A stretch of DNA of 64,000 bases from Oscillospiraceae bacterium (GCA_016288755.1 JAEELE010000059.1:1-64000), one strand, 5' to 3'; positions 33,484 to 42,665 are shown, counted from the stretch's first letter. The notes: generated from the letters alone by a model not told the origin. Numbers and translations: made by a program.

Positions 33484-34281
33484 CTATGCTGTGCGGTCAG
33501 GGAGCACCGTGCTGCCGATGAGCCGATACACGACCGCGATGACGCCGATGCTCGCCGCAAGCCCGGTAAGCTCCGTGAGCATGGCGCTGCCCGTCAGCGA
33601 GGCGAGCCACGGGAACAGGTTGTTGCAGAGATGCAGCAGCATCGCGATCAGCAGCCAGCGCTTCTGCGGGTTGAGCTCGTTCAGCTTGCGGTAAATCAGC
33701 AGCGAAAGCGCGATGTGAAACCCGAAGCTCGCTGCCGCATTCAGCATCCCGATCAGACTGACCGGCAGGCTCCGGTCGGCATAGATCTGCAGCTGCGCCG
33801 TGATCTGTCCGGCAGCCTCGGGCGTTTTCCCGGCGAGATACGCGCTGAGCCCCTCGCGGTTCAGGCGCTGCCCGACCGACATAATGCGAAATTTCTACAC
33901 GCAGCGGATCCAGCATTCCAGCCCGCCGTGCCCGATGCCGAGACAGACCGCCGCCCGGTCCGAGCGGATATCGGCGATCGGGTACGAGATCGCCAGCCAG
34001 CGCCCGCCCTCCTCGAGAAAGCAGACGAACTCCGCGGCGATCAGCGCCTTCTGATTCTCCGGGAGCGAAAAGCCCACAACGCGCGCGAGCAGATCGCTCA
34101 GCTCCACCGTGAGAAAATAGACGATCGCACCGGCGGTCACATGCCAGAGCCTTGCACCGCCGCGCCGGCGCAGCATCACAAAGGCGGCAGCGGGCAGCAG
34201 CAGATACAGCAGCCCGGTCAGCGCATAGCCCAGCAGCGTGCCGTCAGAAAATGTCAGTGAAAGTGCGGGTTCCGTTCCCAT
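33484..34281 (-). pseudogene. YhfC-family intramembrane protease, split by an in-frame amber codon
   Basis: Two open frames (34281-33895 and 33882-33484) are in the same reading frame, separated only by TAG at 33895-33897 and three sense codons. Together they give about 265 residues, the length of YhfC-type glutamic intramembrane proteases. The first half has membrane segments and the motifs FLEEGGRW and GIGHGGLE, which carry the expected active-site residues. The second half has the remaining membrane segments (LIGMLNAAASFGFHIALSLL and onward). The ATG at 33882 has no ribosome-binding site. Interpretation: a nonsense mutation, a sequencing error, or readthrough. Confidence 0.7.
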
Positions 34282-34313
34282 GCCGTCGCCCCCGATGCTG
34301 TTTTCCGCGCAGA

Positions 34314-34988
34314 TCAGTAGCCGAGGTTCTCCGCGACGAGAATGACCTTGACGCGGTCAGGCACGCGCTGGAAGCCCGAGACGACATAGGAGCAGCAGAT
34401 GCGCTTGTCGGCGCGGCAGCCCGCTGCGAGATCGCCTTTGACGCCCGCACAGACGCCGCATTCGGTGCAGGGCGTGCCCTGCTTGAGACGGATCGCGTTG
34501 GCGGGCGCGGTCAGCGTCTTGACGCGCCTGACAGCCGCCGGGATATCCGGCACCAGCTTGTTGACACCGGCGATCACGATGACGTTTTTCGGTCCGAAGA
34601 TCAGCGCCGCGACGCGGTTGCCGTTGCCGTCGACATTGTAGAGCTCGCCGGTCTCGGTGACGGCATTGCTGCTCATCAGATACCAGTCCGCAGAGAACGA
34701 TTTGCGGTAGATCTCGCCGACCTGCTCCGCGGGCACTGCCGCACGGTCGAGAAAATCATAGCGCCCCGAACGCAGCTCGTCCATGACGCCGCATTCCGCA
34801 AGCGTCATCGAGCCGCCGCAGCTGCACACAGCCCCCTCGGGGATCATCTGCCGCACCAGCGCGAGCGCCTCTTCTTTGGTCTGCACCCACTGTGCATCCA
34901 TGCGGTTCGCGCGCAGTGCCCTGACCGTGCGGTCGAGCCGCAGCGCGGTCTGCTCCTTCAGCGGCTCGTGAACAGTAAACTCAGACAT
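34314..34988 (-). CDS. LUD-domain (lactate-utilisation LutC-like) protein
   Basis: A 224-residue protein of the LUD/DUF162 family: CSCGGSMTLAECGV near 55-68, YLMSSNAVTETGELYNVDGNGNRV (given in parts, about 103-126), and a C-terminal TPCTECGVC near 172-180. The conserved SNAVTETG region binds the substrate in related proteins. In other bacteria LutC acts with LutAB in lactate oxidation. No LutAB is adjacent, so it may be a stand-alone family member. Confidence 0.8.
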   Translation of the reverse strand: MSEFTVHEPLKEQTALRLDRTVRALRANRMDAQWVQTKEEALALVRQMIPEGAVCSCGGSMTLAECGVMDELRSGRYDFLDRAAVPAEQVGEIYRKSFSADWYLMSSNAVTETGELYNVDGNGNRVAALIFGPKNVIVIAGVNKLVPDIPAAVRRVKTLTAPANAIRLKQGTPCTECGVCAGVKGDLAAGCRADKRICCSYVVSGFQRVPDRVKVILVAENLGY

Positions 34989-35062
34989 TGCTTAATCCTC
35001 CCATAATTAAATTCTACGATAAATCAGTGTTTGCGGGGATGCCGCGGGGATGTTCTGAGGGC

Positions 35063-35275
35063 TCTCGCACGCTTCGCTATGAGTTTGCAAGCAAACTCAC
35101 CTCAGACTCCCGCTCAAGGGACACTGTCCCTTGAGAATCCCATTTCTGCTCACCGTGCCCCCCCTTAAGGGGGGCACGGTGAGCAGCAGCGGGGTTCCTA
35201 GGGGATAGTATCCCCTAGGCAGGGGTGTGGGGGCAGCGCCCCCACAATACCTTACGGTGCCCCGCAAACTCCGGT
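35063..35275. repeat. Palindromic repeat R2 plus nested hairpins (gap with no gene)
   Basis: The gap 34989-35334 has no credible coding sequence. Block 35063-35145 (GCACGCTTCGCTATGAGTTT, TTGCAAGCAAACTCA, then CAAGGGACACTGTCCCTTG) recurs inverted at 61294-61384. A long hairpin follows, with arms about 35155-35173 (TGCTCACCGTGCC, then CCCC) and its complement (GGGG, GGCACGGTGAGCA), then a CCTAGGGGATAGTATCCCCTAGG palindrome near 35200-35222 and GGGGGCAGCGCCCCC near 35230-35244. Confidence 0.7.
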
Positions 35276-35297
35276 TTATCATGCTCGCATTTACAAA

Positions 35298-35328
35298 GAC
35301 GGGGATGCAAGCGTGATGCACCCCCGTC
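35298..35328 (-). terminator. Intrinsic terminator of the Thr-rich lipoprotein gene
   Basis: GACGGGGATGCA (35298-35309) and TGCACCCCCGTC (35317-35328) form a nearly complete 12-bp stem. In the minus direction a short T run follows (TTTGT). Confidence 0.65.
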
Positions 35329-35334
35329 CGATCG

Positions 35335-36903
35335 TTAACCGGAATATCCCATACTGCTGTAGTAGCTCTGATAGAGCAGTGTCTGATAGCCGACCAGATC
35401 GACGTCCAGCACATGATAGCGCCGGAAAGCGCTCTTGTTGCGCTCGACGGAGAGCTCCTTGCCCATGCCGTTGAGCATGTCGAGGAATTCGTCGTAGTAG
35501 AGCTCCTGCCGCACGGATTCGATGCGCGATTCCGTCCACAGGTCATCATCGGTCATGCGGTCGCGGATATCCATCTTGACGGCGATGTAGTAGCACTCGT
35601 CATCCTGGATGAATTCCGGCTCGAGATACTTGGTCGCCGGATCGACCGCCCAGTTGTAGACCTTCTCGCAGGGCGTATAGGTCGGAGCCGTGGTGGTCTC
35701 GTCTTCTTTTTTCTCCTCTTCGCTGGCAGAAGTGCTCACCGCCAGAACGCGCTCCTTGCCGGTGTCGTAGCCCACCGAATTCGTGACCGCGGTGGTCGTA
35801 GTGGTCGTGTCCTCGGTGGTCTCCGTGCCGGAGGTGGTCACGTCGGCAGAGCCTGTATTGTCAGAGGCTGCCTCTGCGGTCGTTGTCGTCGTGGTGCTGT
35901 CGCCGGTCTGACCGTCCGCAGCGGTGGTCGTGGTGCCTTCGCCGGTCTGATCCTCAGCAAGCGTCGTGGTCGTGGTGGTGGTCTCCTCCTCAGAGGCGGA
36001 GGTCGTCGTCGCATCGCCGTCGCCCGCAGAGGAGGTCTGATCCTCCGTGGTCGCCTTGGTCTCGGTGGTGGTCGATTTTGCGGTGGTCGCGGTCGTGACG
36101 GGGTTGCCTTCGTCATCGGTCGTGGTGATCGCCGCCTGCGAGAGCGAGGTGACGTAGTTGTTGTGCTCGTCGATCAGGTAATCGAACTCCGCCATGAGGT
36201 CCTTCTCGCTGCCCTGCTTCTTTTCGAGGCGTGCGAGATAATCCTTTGCCATCTTCTCGATCTCCGCCTTGCCGTCGGCTTTGAGCAGATTGCCCTCGCC
36301 GTCCTTGAGCGGCATTTCGATATACTTGATGCGGAGGTGGTTGTCCGCGTAGTAGTCCTTGAGGGTGTCCTCCTTGATCTCCTTCGAGCCGCCCTCGCCG
36401 TAGTAGGCATCCCAGAGCTTGGACTGCTTGAGCGAGGAGGTGACGATATCGCGCACGGACTGCTCGCCGATGCCGGTCTTATCGAAGAACTCGCCGTAGC
36501 TTGCCATGTTTGAAGCGACGGTGTTGTCGATCTGTGCGAGCTCGCTGCCGTCGAGCGTCATCCCGAGCCGGTCAAACTCCTTTTCGACGGCGACAAAGGT
36601 CTGGCAGTATTCGACCGCCTTATTCTGGATCCACTCTTCGACGGTGACGCCGTCGAGGTTGATCTTCTTGACGATTTTCTTGATATCCTTGGTTTCCTTC
36701 ACGTCGTCAAATTTCTCGCCCTGATCGGTGAGCTCGGAGACAGCGTCGCTGTAGGCATTGACGACGTAGTAGAGGTAGATGCCGGCGCGGACGTTGTAGT
36801 CACTGACCTTCATGGCATTTGCGGTGTTCTCGCCGCAGGAGGCGCAGGTCAGGGCAGTGCAGACCGAGAGGAGCGCAGCAGCGGCACGTTTGAGCAATTT
36901 CAT
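35335..36903 (-). CDS. Thr-rich lipoprotein with SurA/PrsA-like features
   Basis: A 522-residue protein. The N-terminal signal ends LTCASC with a lipidatable Cys at about 23. Mature residues about 30-240 are helical with a KVSDYNVRAGIYLYYVVNAY start, resembling the N-domain of SurA/trigger-type foldases. About 130 residues (roughly 260-395) are a low-complexity Thr-rich linker (runs of TTTT with Ala, Glu and Asp), and the final 115 residues (YYIAVKMDIRDRMTDDD and onward) form a compact domain. The start at 36903 follows GGAGGAATC; an upstream in-frame stretch crosses a repeat. The function, perhaps a secretion foldase, is inferred. Confidence 0.75.
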   Translation of the reverse strand: MKLLKRAAAALLSVCTALTCASCGENTANAMKVSDYNVRAGIYLYYVVNAYSDAVSELTDQGEKFDDVKETKDIKKIVKKINLDGVTVEEWIQNKAVEYCQTFVAVEKEFDRLGMTLDGSELAQIDNTVASNMASYGEFFDKTGIGEQSVRDIVTSSLKQSKLWDAYYGEGGSKEIKEDTLKDYYADNHLRIKYIEMPLKDGEGNLLKADGKAEIEKMAKDYLARLEKKQGSEKDLMAEFDYLIDEHNNYVTSLSQAAITTTDDEGNPVTTATTAKSTTTETKATTEDQTSSAGDGDATTTSASEEETTTTTTTLAEDQTGEGTTTTAADGQTGDSTTTTTTAEAASDNTGSADVTTSGTETTEDTTTTTTAVTNSVGYDTGKERVLAVSTSASEEEKKEDETTTAPTYTPCEKVYNWAVDPATKYLEPEFIQDDECYYIAVKMDIRDRMTDDDLWTESRIESVRQELYYDEFLDMLNGMGKELSVERNKSAFRRYHVLDVDLVGYQTLLYQSYYSSMGYSG

Positions 36904-37005
36904 TGCAGATGATTCCTCCTTCAGAATCAAAAAAATTCGATACCCTTCTATTATACATGATTTTCTGCAAAATGTCCAGTCCTTTTTGAAAAATAATGCG
37001 ATTCC

Positions 37006-37089
37006 GAAATGAGAAATGAGAAATGAGAAGTGAGAAATGACGGGAGCGCCCCGCAGCATTTCTCACTTCTCATTTCACATTTCTAATTC
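37006..37089. repeat. Heptamer arrays forming a 20-bp inverted repeat
   Basis: AATGAGA/AGTGAGA units (37006-37039) are matched by their reverse complements (37057-37076 and beyond). GAAATGAGAAGTGAGAAATG (37020-37039) is exactly complementary to 37057-37076, with a 17-base loop. It lies between the lipoprotein start region and the rubredoxin gene. Confidence 0.8.
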
Positions 37090-37245
37090 TCACTCTTCCT
37101 CAAACATGTCCTTGCCGACGCCGCAGAGCGGGCATTCGTAATCCTCCGGCAGGTCCTCAAACGGTGTGCCCGGCTCGATGCCGTTCTCCGGATCGCCCAG
37201 CTCCTCGTCGTAGACATAGCCGCATGCAGTGCAGATGTACTTCAT
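37090..37245 (-). CDS. Rubredoxin
   Basis: A 51-residue mononuclear-iron protein with Cys5-x2-Cys8 ([10 protein letters not shown]) and Cys38-x2-Cys41 ([13 protein letters not shown]), the complete FeCys4 site. It carries single electrons and probably serves the flavodiiron protein encoded 16 bases upstream in the same operon. The start at 37245 follows GGAGGGACGGAA; longer in-frame starts are not used. Confidence 0.96.
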   Translation of the reverse strand: MKYICTACGYVYDEELGDPENGIEPGTPFEDLPEDYECPLCGVGKDMFEEE

Positions 37246-37261
37246 TTCCGTCCCTCCTTCC

Positions 37262-39055
37262 TTATTCCTCGATCGGTTCAAAGTCCGCAGCACCGTGCTT
37301 GCACAGCGGACAGACAAAATCCGCCGGCAGCTCGTCGCCCTCGTAGACATAGCCGCAGATCTTGCAGACCCAGCCCTTCTTGCCCTCGGTCTCGGGCTTG
37401 GGCTTCACCTGCTCCAGATAGTAGGTATAGGTCATCGTCGGCGCATCGGAGATCACTCTTGCCTCCGTCACCTCGCAGATGAACATGCCGTGCGTGCCCA
37501 GATCGACGTACTGCTCCACCTTGAGCGACATCATCGCGTTGATGTAGTGCGGCAGCATCACCAGACCGTTGTCGGTGCGGATCGGCGAGCAGCCCGCAAA
37601 TTTGTCGGTATTGCGCCCGCTCCGGAAGCCGAAATTCTCAAAGACCTTAAACGGCGCCTCGGTCGAGAGGCAGTTGACGTTCATCACGCCGGTCTGCTTG
37701 ATGACATGGTGCGAATAGCTGTCCTTGTTGATCGTCACAGCGACGCGGTTCGGGGTGTTCGTCACCTGCGTGACCGTGTTGACGATCAGACCGTTGTCCT
37801 TCGTGCCGTCGTTCGAGGTGACGACATAGAGCCCGTAGCCGATTTTGAAGAGTGCCGTCAGGTCGTTCTTGTCGGCGGTCTCGTCCTGCTGCGCCAGATA
37901 ATCCTGACAGAGCTCCTTTGCAAGCGCGTCGAGCTGTGCATTGCTCTCGTCGTTCAGTGCCGACTTGATATGCACAGTGTTCTCCGCAAAGCGCAGGTTC
38001 TTGCAGCCCTCGAGCATCTTTTTCATGACCTTCTCCGCCATCGGTGCCCAGGAGCCGTTCTCGATGAAGCCGACGGTGCGGTTCTGGAAATTGCGCTCGG
38101 TCAGCTCCTCGATGAATGTGCGCATGAACGGGAAGATCTCCGCGTTATAGGTCGTCGTCGCAAGCACGATGCGCCCGTAGCGGAAGGCGTCCTCGACGCA
38201 CTCTGCCATATCCTCGCGCGCGAGGTCACTGATCGCGACCTTCGGGCAGCCGTTCGCCCTGAGCAGCTCCGCGAGCTTTTCGGCAGCGCGCTTGGTGTTG
38301 CCGTAGACGGAGGTATAGAAGACCGCAATGCCCTCGGTCTCGGTGCCGTAGCCCGACCATGTCTGATAGAGCCCGAGATAGTAGCCGAGATTCTCAGAGA
38401 GCACGGGACCGTGCAGCGGGCAGATGATCCCGATATCGAGCGCGGCAGCCTTTTTGAGCACTGCCTGCACCTGCGCGCCGTATTTTCCGACGATGCCGAA
38501 ATAATAGCGCCGTGCCTCGCAAGCCCAGTCCTCCTCGGTGTCGAGTGCGCCGAATTTGCCGAACGCATCGGCGGAGAAGAGCACTTTGTCCGTGCTGTCA
38601 TAGGTGAGCATGACCTCGGGCCAGTGCACCATCGGCGCGGTGACAAAGGTCAGCGTATGTCTGCCCAGCGAGAGGGTATCGCCCTCCTTGACGACCAGTC
38701 TGCGGTCCGCGTAATCCGTCCCGAAGAAATTCTGCATCATCTGAAACGCCTTTGCCGTCGCGACAATGACGGTCTCAGTGTAGAGCTTCATGAACGCTGC
38801 GATATTTGCAGAATGATCGGGCTCCATGTGCTGCACGATCAGGTAATCGGGCTTTCTGCCGTTCAGCGCCGCCGCGAGATTGTCGAGCCACTCATGCGTG
38901 AAATTGCGGTCGACCGTGTCCATGACGGCGATCTTCTCGTCGAGAATGACATAGGAATTGTACGCCATGCCGTTGGGCACGTCATACTGCCCCTCGAACA
39001 GGTCGATCTGATGGTCGTTCACGCCGATATAGCGGATATCGTTTGTTACGGTCAT
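37262..39055 (-). CDS. Four-domain flavodiiron protein (diiron/flavodoxin/flavin reductase/rubredoxin)
   Basis: A 597-residue protein. The metallo-beta-lactamase-like diiron domain (about 1-250) contains His76-x-Glu78-x-Asp80-His81. A flavodoxin domain (about 255-395, [19 protein letters not shown]) binds FMN. A flavin-reductase-like domain (about 405-540) and a C-terminal rubredoxin (about 555-597, [14 protein letters not shown] and CPLCKHG) complete a built-in electron chain. Such enzymes reduce O2 to water or NO to N2O and protect anaerobes. A separate rubredoxin gene follows, and the D-lactate dehydrogenase gene lies upstream. The ATG at 39055 follows GGAGGAAAA. Confidence 0.93.
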   Translation of the reverse strand: MTVTNDIRYIGVNDHQIDLFEGQYDVPNGMAYNSYVILDEKIAVMDTVDRNFTHEWLDNLAAALNGRKPDYLIVQHMEPDHSANIAAFMKLYTETVIVATAKAFQMMQNFFGTDYADRRLVVKEGDTLSLGRHTLTFVTAPMVHWPEVMLTYDSTDKVLFSADAFGKFGALDTEEDWACEARRYYFGIVGKYGAQVQAVLKKAAALDIGIICPLHGPVLSENLGYYLGLYQTWSGYGTETEGIAVFYTSVYGNTKRAAEKLAELLRANGCPKVAISDLAREDMAECVEDAFRYGRIVLATTTYNAEIFPFMRTFIEELTERNFQNRTVGFIENGSWAPMAEKVMKKMLEGCKNLRFAENTVHIKSALNDESNAQLDALAKELCQDYLAQQDETADKNDLTALFKIGYGLYVVTSNDGTKDNGLIVNTVTQVTNTPNRVAVTINKDSYSHHVIKQTGVMNVNCLSTEAPFKVFENFGFRSGRNTDKFAGCSPIRTDNGLVMLPHYINAMMSLKVEQYVDLGTHGMFICEVTEARVISDAPTMTYTYYLEQVKPKPETEGKKGWVCKICGYVYEGDELPADFVCPLCKHGAADFEPIEE

Positions 39056-39065
39056 AGAGTTTTCC

Positions 39066-39130
39066 TCCTCAGAATGGGATTCCAAAGGGACAGTATCCCT
39101 TCGGCGAGGGGTTTGTGGGCGGGCAGCCCC
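39066..39130. repeat. Palindromic repeat R2, copy
   Basis: GGGATTCCAAAGGGACAGTATCCC (given here as two parts: GGGATTCC then AAAGGGACAGTATCCC) is followed by a GGGGTTTGTGGGCGGGCAGCCCCC-type hairpin. It is related to 12618-12660 and to parts of 35200-35250 and 61294-61340. Confidence 0.55.
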
Positions 39131-39136
39131 CAAAAA

Positions 39137-40153
39137 TCACTTTGCCGACCCGTGGACGATCTCGCCGTCCTTCCAGACCAGCTCATTCGCGCAGGGGAGC
39201 CCGTCGTGCATCTGCACAATGTTCTGCACGGTGGTCTCGGCGATATTGCTGAGCGCCTCCTCGGTCAGAAACGCCTGATGCGAGGTCACGATGACATTCG
39301 GCATGGAGATCAGCCGCGCGAGAATGTCGTCATTGAGGATATGCCCGGAGAGGTCCTCGAAGAAATAGTCGGTCTCCTCCTCGTAGACGTCGAGGCACGC
39401 TGCGCCGATCTGCCGCGACTTGATGCCCTCAAGCAGGCATTCCGCGTCGATCAGGGCGCCGCGGGAGGTGTTGATGACGACCGCGCCCTTCTTCATCAGC
39501 CTGATCGTGTCGCAGTTGATGAGATGCCGCGTTTCGTCGGTCAGCGGGCAGTGCAGCGAAATGATATCGCTGCGGGAGAGCAGCTCCTCGAGCGTGACGT
39601 ATTCGTAACCGGCATCCTTCGCCGGGAATTTGTCGTAGGCGAGCACCTTCATGCCGAAGCCCCGGCAGATATCAATGAACACGCGCCCGATGCGCCCCGT
39701 GCCGACGACGCCGACGGTCTTGCCGTGCAGGTCAAAGCCGGTCATGCCGCTGAGCGAGAAATTGAAATCCCGCGTGCGGATATACGCCTTGTGGATGCGC
39801 CGCACAGAGGTCAGCAGCAGCGCCATTGCGTGCTCGGCGACCGCATAGGGCGAATACGCCGGGACATGCGCAGCCCGGAGACCGCAGTCGTGTGCAGCCT
39901 TCAGGTCGACATTGTTGTAGCCCGCGCAGCGCAGCGCGAGATATTTGCAGTCGAGGTCGGCGAGCGCCTCAAGCACCTCTGCATCAAGCGTATCGTTGAC
40001 AAAGGTGCAGACGCCGTCGCAGTTGCGCGCGAGCCCGACCGTATCGGGCGTGAGCTTTGTCTCGTAGAATTTGAACTTGACACCGTGCTCTGCGCCGAAT
40101 CGCTCAAAGCTCGGACGGTCATAGGGCTTTGCGTCAAAGAAAGCGAAGCGCAT
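39137..40153 (-). CDS. D-2-hydroxyacid (D-lactate) dehydrogenase
   Basis: A 338-residue NAD-dependent enzyme. The Rossmann motif VGTGRIGRVF lies near 149-158, and the catalytic Arg (SRGALID near 239-245), Glu (DVYEEE near 264-269) and His (TSHQAFLT near 300-307) are all present. It most resembles fermentative D-lactate dehydrogenases (LdhA type): pyruvate to D-lactate with NADH oxidation. It lies directly upstream of the flavodiiron protein, which fits a redox-balance locus, although co-regulation is inferred. Confidence 0.92.
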   Translation of the reverse strand: MRFAFFDAKPYDRPSFERFGAEHGVKFKFYETKLTPDTVGLARNCDGVCTFVNDTLDAEVLEALADLDCKYLALRCAGYNNVDLKAAHDCGLRAAHVPAYSPYAVAEHAMALLLTSVRRIHKAYIRTRDFNFSLSGMTGFDLHGKTVGVVGTGRIGRVFIDICRGFGMKVLAYDKFPAKDAGYEYVTLEELLSRSDIISLHCPLTDETRHLINCDTIRLMKKGAVVINTSRGALIDAECLLEGIKSRQIGAACLDVYEEETDYFFEDLSGHILNDDILARLISMPNVIVTSHQAFLTEEALSNIAETTVQNIVQMHDGLPCANELVWKDGEIVHGSAK

Positions 40154-40155
40154 AA

Positions 40156-40380
40156 TCAGCCCTCGGTCGGAATGATGGTCTGGTTCAGGTCGACGATGTT
40201 CAGCGCCTTGCCGGTCTCGAGCATGATCTGGTCTGCCTGATCCTCGGTGAACGGACCGAATTTCAGCGTGTTGTCGCCTGCGAGGTCAATGATGATATAC
40301 CAGTAGAGTGCTTCGTTGTACTTGCGGATCGCCCGGATGGCATTTGCGTTGATGATCTGGTCAGAAATACGGATAAACAT
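40156..40380 (-). CDS. Small hypothetical protein
   Basis: A 74-residue protein with mixed alpha/beta pattern (MFIRISDQIINANAIRAI start, YWYIIIDLAGDNTLKFG strand pair). It follows TCAGGAGGTTC and is encoded 2 bases before the D-lactate dehydrogenase start. No family recognised; small proteins of this pattern are conserved in Ruminococcaceae to my recollection, but this is not verified. Confidence 0.7.
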   Translation of the reverse strand: MFIRISDQIINANAIRAIRKYNEALYWYIIIDLAGDNTLKFGPFTEDQADQIMLETGKALNIVDLNQTIIPTEG

Positions 40381-40417
40381 AATGAACCTCCTGAAAATGT
40401 AGTAGAAATATTCCAAA

Positions 40418-40449
40418 AGCCCCGCCCTGCCGGACAGCAGAACGGGGCT
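40418..40449 (-). terminator. Intrinsic terminator of the msmX-like gene
   Basis: AGCCCCGCCCTGC (40418-40430) pairs with GCAGAACGGGGCT (40437-40449), with one internal mismatch region. A T run follows in the minus direction. Confidence 0.75.
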
Positions 40450-40468
40450 CCTTTGTACGAACAGAGAA

Positions 40469-41608
40469 TCAGTTGATGATTGTCTTCTCGGTTTCCTTGT
40501 CGAACAGGTGGATCTTCTCCGCGTCGAACACGACGTCGATCTCATCCTGCGGACGTGCGGTGGACTTCGGCGAGACGCGCGCGGTCAGCTTGACGCCCTC
40601 GCACTCGAGGTACAGATAGGTCTCTGCGCCCATGAGCTCGGTGATCTCGACGGAGCACTTGACGATACCGGTGGTCGCGTTTGCGAGATACTGCGGCTCA
40701 TCGTGCACGTTCTCCGGACGGATGCCCATGACGACTTCCTTGTCGATGTAGTGCTCAAGGTCCGGGGTGACCTTGCTGTCAGGCAGCTCGACCTCATACT
40801 TGACGCCTCTGCTGGTCTTGGTGTCGTTCGAGCCGAACACGACGACATACTTGCCCTCACGGTAGGTCAGGATCGCGTCGATGAAGTTCATCTGCGGCGA
40901 TCCGAGGAAGCCTGCGACGAACTTGTTGCACGGGGTCTCATAGAGGTTCTGCGGGGTGTCGATCTGCTGGACGAAGCCGCCCTTCATGACCACGATTCTG
41001 TCACCCATCGTCATAGCCTCGGTCTGGTCGTGCGTAACATAGATAAAGGTGGTGCCGAGACGCTTGTGGAGAAGCGAGATCTCGGTTCTCATCTGTGCAC
41101 GGAGCTTCGCGTCGAGGTTCGACAGCGGCTCGTCGAGCAGGAAGACCTGCGGATTACGGACGATTGCACGACCGAGCGCCACTCTCTGGCGCTGACCGCC
41201 GGACATTGCCTTCGGCTTGCGGTTGAGCAGCGGAGTCAGGTCAAGGATTCTTGCAGCCTCTTCGACCTTTCTGGCGATCTCATCCTTCGGCACCTTGCGG
41301 AGCTTCAGACCGAATGCCATGTTGTCGAACACGGTCATATGCGGATACAGAGCATAGTTCTGGAACACCATCGCGATATCGCGGTCCTTCGGTGCAATGT
41401 CGTTGACCAGACGGTCGCCGATATAGAGCTCACCCTCGGAGATTTCCTCCAGACCTGCGATCATGCGCAGGGTAGTAGACTTACCGCAGCCGGAAGGTCC
41501 GACCAGAACGATGAATTCCTTGTCGCGAATCTCGAGGTTGACATCGGAAACTGCGACGACGCCGCCGGGATACTTCTTGTAGATACCCCGCAAAGACAAA
41601 CTTGCCAT
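40469..41608 (-). CDS. MsmX/UgpC-type ABC transporter ATPase
   Basis: A 379-residue ATP-binding protein. Walker A is GPSGCGKST (37-45), the signature is MSGGQRQR and Walker B is [15 protein letters not shown]. The C-terminal TOBE domain of about 130 residues is typical of sugar importers (MalK/UgpC/MsmX). No permease or binding protein is encoded nearby, which fits a stand-alone ATPase serving several carbohydrate importers. It has a strong promoter and its own terminator. Confidence 0.95.
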   Translation of the reverse strand: MASLSLRGIYKKYPGGVVAVSDVNLEIRDKEFIVLVGPSGCGKSTTLRMIAGLEEISEGELYIGDRLVNDIAPKDRDIAMVFQNYALYPHMTVFDNMAFGLKLRKVPKDEIARKVEEAARILDLTPLLNRKPKAMSGGQRQRVALGRAIVRNPQVFLLDEPLSNLDAKLRAQMRTEISLLHKRLGTTFIYVTHDQTEAMTMGDRIVVMKGGFVQQIDTPQNLYETPCNKFVAGFLGSPQMNFIDAILTYREGKYVVVFGSNDTKTSRGVKYEVELPDSKVTPDLEHYIDKEVVMGIRPENVHDEPQYLANATTGIVKCSVEITELMGAETYLYLECEGVKLTARVSPKSTARPQDEIDVVFDAEKIHLFDKETEKTIIN

Positions 41609-41766
41609 TCTCTAGTCCTCCTGTAACTCATAGATTATCATGCAGTGCGCGTTGTGCGCGCTGCAAGTATGCGCCTGACCGCATACAAACTGAAACTGTG
41701 TTATTGTGACCGCGCATCCGTTCCGCTGCAGAGCACAGCCTTCCGGAATATACAATCACTGCTATC

Positions 41767-41795
41767 ATTATACCGGATTTTTTCGATCCAGTCAA
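41767..41795 (-). promoter_or_regulatory. Strong sigma-A promoter of the msmX-like gene
   Basis: TTGACT (41790-41795), 17-base spacer, TATAAT (41767-41772), minus strand. A leader of about 150 bases separates it from the start codon; the rest of this gap (41609-41766) shows no gene. Confidence 0.85.
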
Positions 41796-41813
41796 GATGA
41801 TAAATAACCAAAG

Positions 41814-42599
41814 TTAGACGGGTTCCTTTATCCAATATGACGAATATTGACGCCTGCAAAATGCCGCCGCCAACGAAATAGACGAAGGATTCAACATCCT
41901 TTCAACCTCTTTTGTAAAGATTGCCAAATAGCCTCCCGGCGGCAATTCCGGCGGCAAATCGAGCCCTCCGATGCGCACCCGCAGCAGGTTTTCCACATGG
42001 TTTCCCAGTGCCGCAAAGCTGCGCCGCACCTGATGATATCTGCCCTCGTGCAGCCCGATGACGCACATCCTTTCGCCGATCTGTTCGCATTCCGCGGGGA
42101 GACATTGCTCCTCCTTCGCGCCGTCACGCAGCGTGATGCCCTCCCTGAGCGTATCAATATACGAAGGCTCAAAGGGGCGGGAAAGCTGCACCAGATAATA
42201 TTTTGTCACATGGTGCTTCGGCGAGAGCAGCCTGTGCGAGAGCTGTCCGTCATCGGTGATGAGCAGCAGCCCGGAGGTATCCTTGTCGAGCCGCCCGCAG
42301 GCAAAGAGCCCGGGCAGACGGTCCTCCGGCTTCAGCAGATCAAGCACGGTCTTTGCGTGCCGATCGCGCGAAGCCGTGATGACCCCGCAGGGCTTGTGCA
42401 TGAGGAAATAGTGGAATTCGCTGTATTGAACCGGCTTGCCGTCGAGCGTGACGCTGTCGGCGCCGGGGGTGATCTTCTGCTCCGGCTGGCGGCAAGCGCT
42501 GCCGTTGACGGTCACTCTGCCCTGCCTTACCGCATCGCAGCAGGCGCGCCGCGTCAGCGCGGTCTGCGAGGTGAGGAACCGGTCAAGTCTCATTGTCAT
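41814..42599 (-). CDS. RsuA/RluB-family pseudouridine synthase
   Basis: A 261-residue protein. An N-terminal S4 domain (about 2-48, RLDRFLTSQTALTRRACCDAV) is followed by the synthase domain with catalytic Asp in GRLDKDTSGLLL (near 103-114) and a late EGRYHQVRRSF motif. It modifies 16S or 23S rRNA; the exact site (U516-like) is inferred from the family. The ATG at 42599 follows AAAGGATG. The start of the gene is divergent from the DUF4830-type gene. Confidence 0.93.
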   Translation of the reverse strand: MTMRLDRFLTSQTALTRRACCDAVRQGRVTVNGSACRQPEQKITPGADSVTLDGKPVQYSEFHYFLMHKPCGVITASRDRHAKTVLDLLKPEDRLPGLFACGRLDKDTSGLLLITDDGQLSHRLLSPKHHVTKYYLVQLSRPFEPSYIDTLREGITLRDGAKEEQCLPAECEQIGERMCVIGLHEGRYHQVRRSFAALGNHVENLLRVRIGGLDLPPELPPGGYLAIFTKEVERMLNPSSISLAAAFCRRQYSSYWIKEPV

Positions 42600-42665
42600 G
42601 GGGCATCCTTTCGCGGTCTTTTTCCCCGCCCTGCCGCATAGAATCTCAGAGGGGAGGCGAACCGC

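Noticed and set aside
37229..40240. Plus-strand open frame of 1003 codons across the flavodiiron/D-LDH genes
   Set aside because: Antisense of well-supported genes, no motifs.
41609..41766. Riboswitch in the leader of the msmX-like gene
   Set aside because: The leader has no recognisable riboswitch core and only weak self-complementarity; nothing beyond the promoter can be supported.
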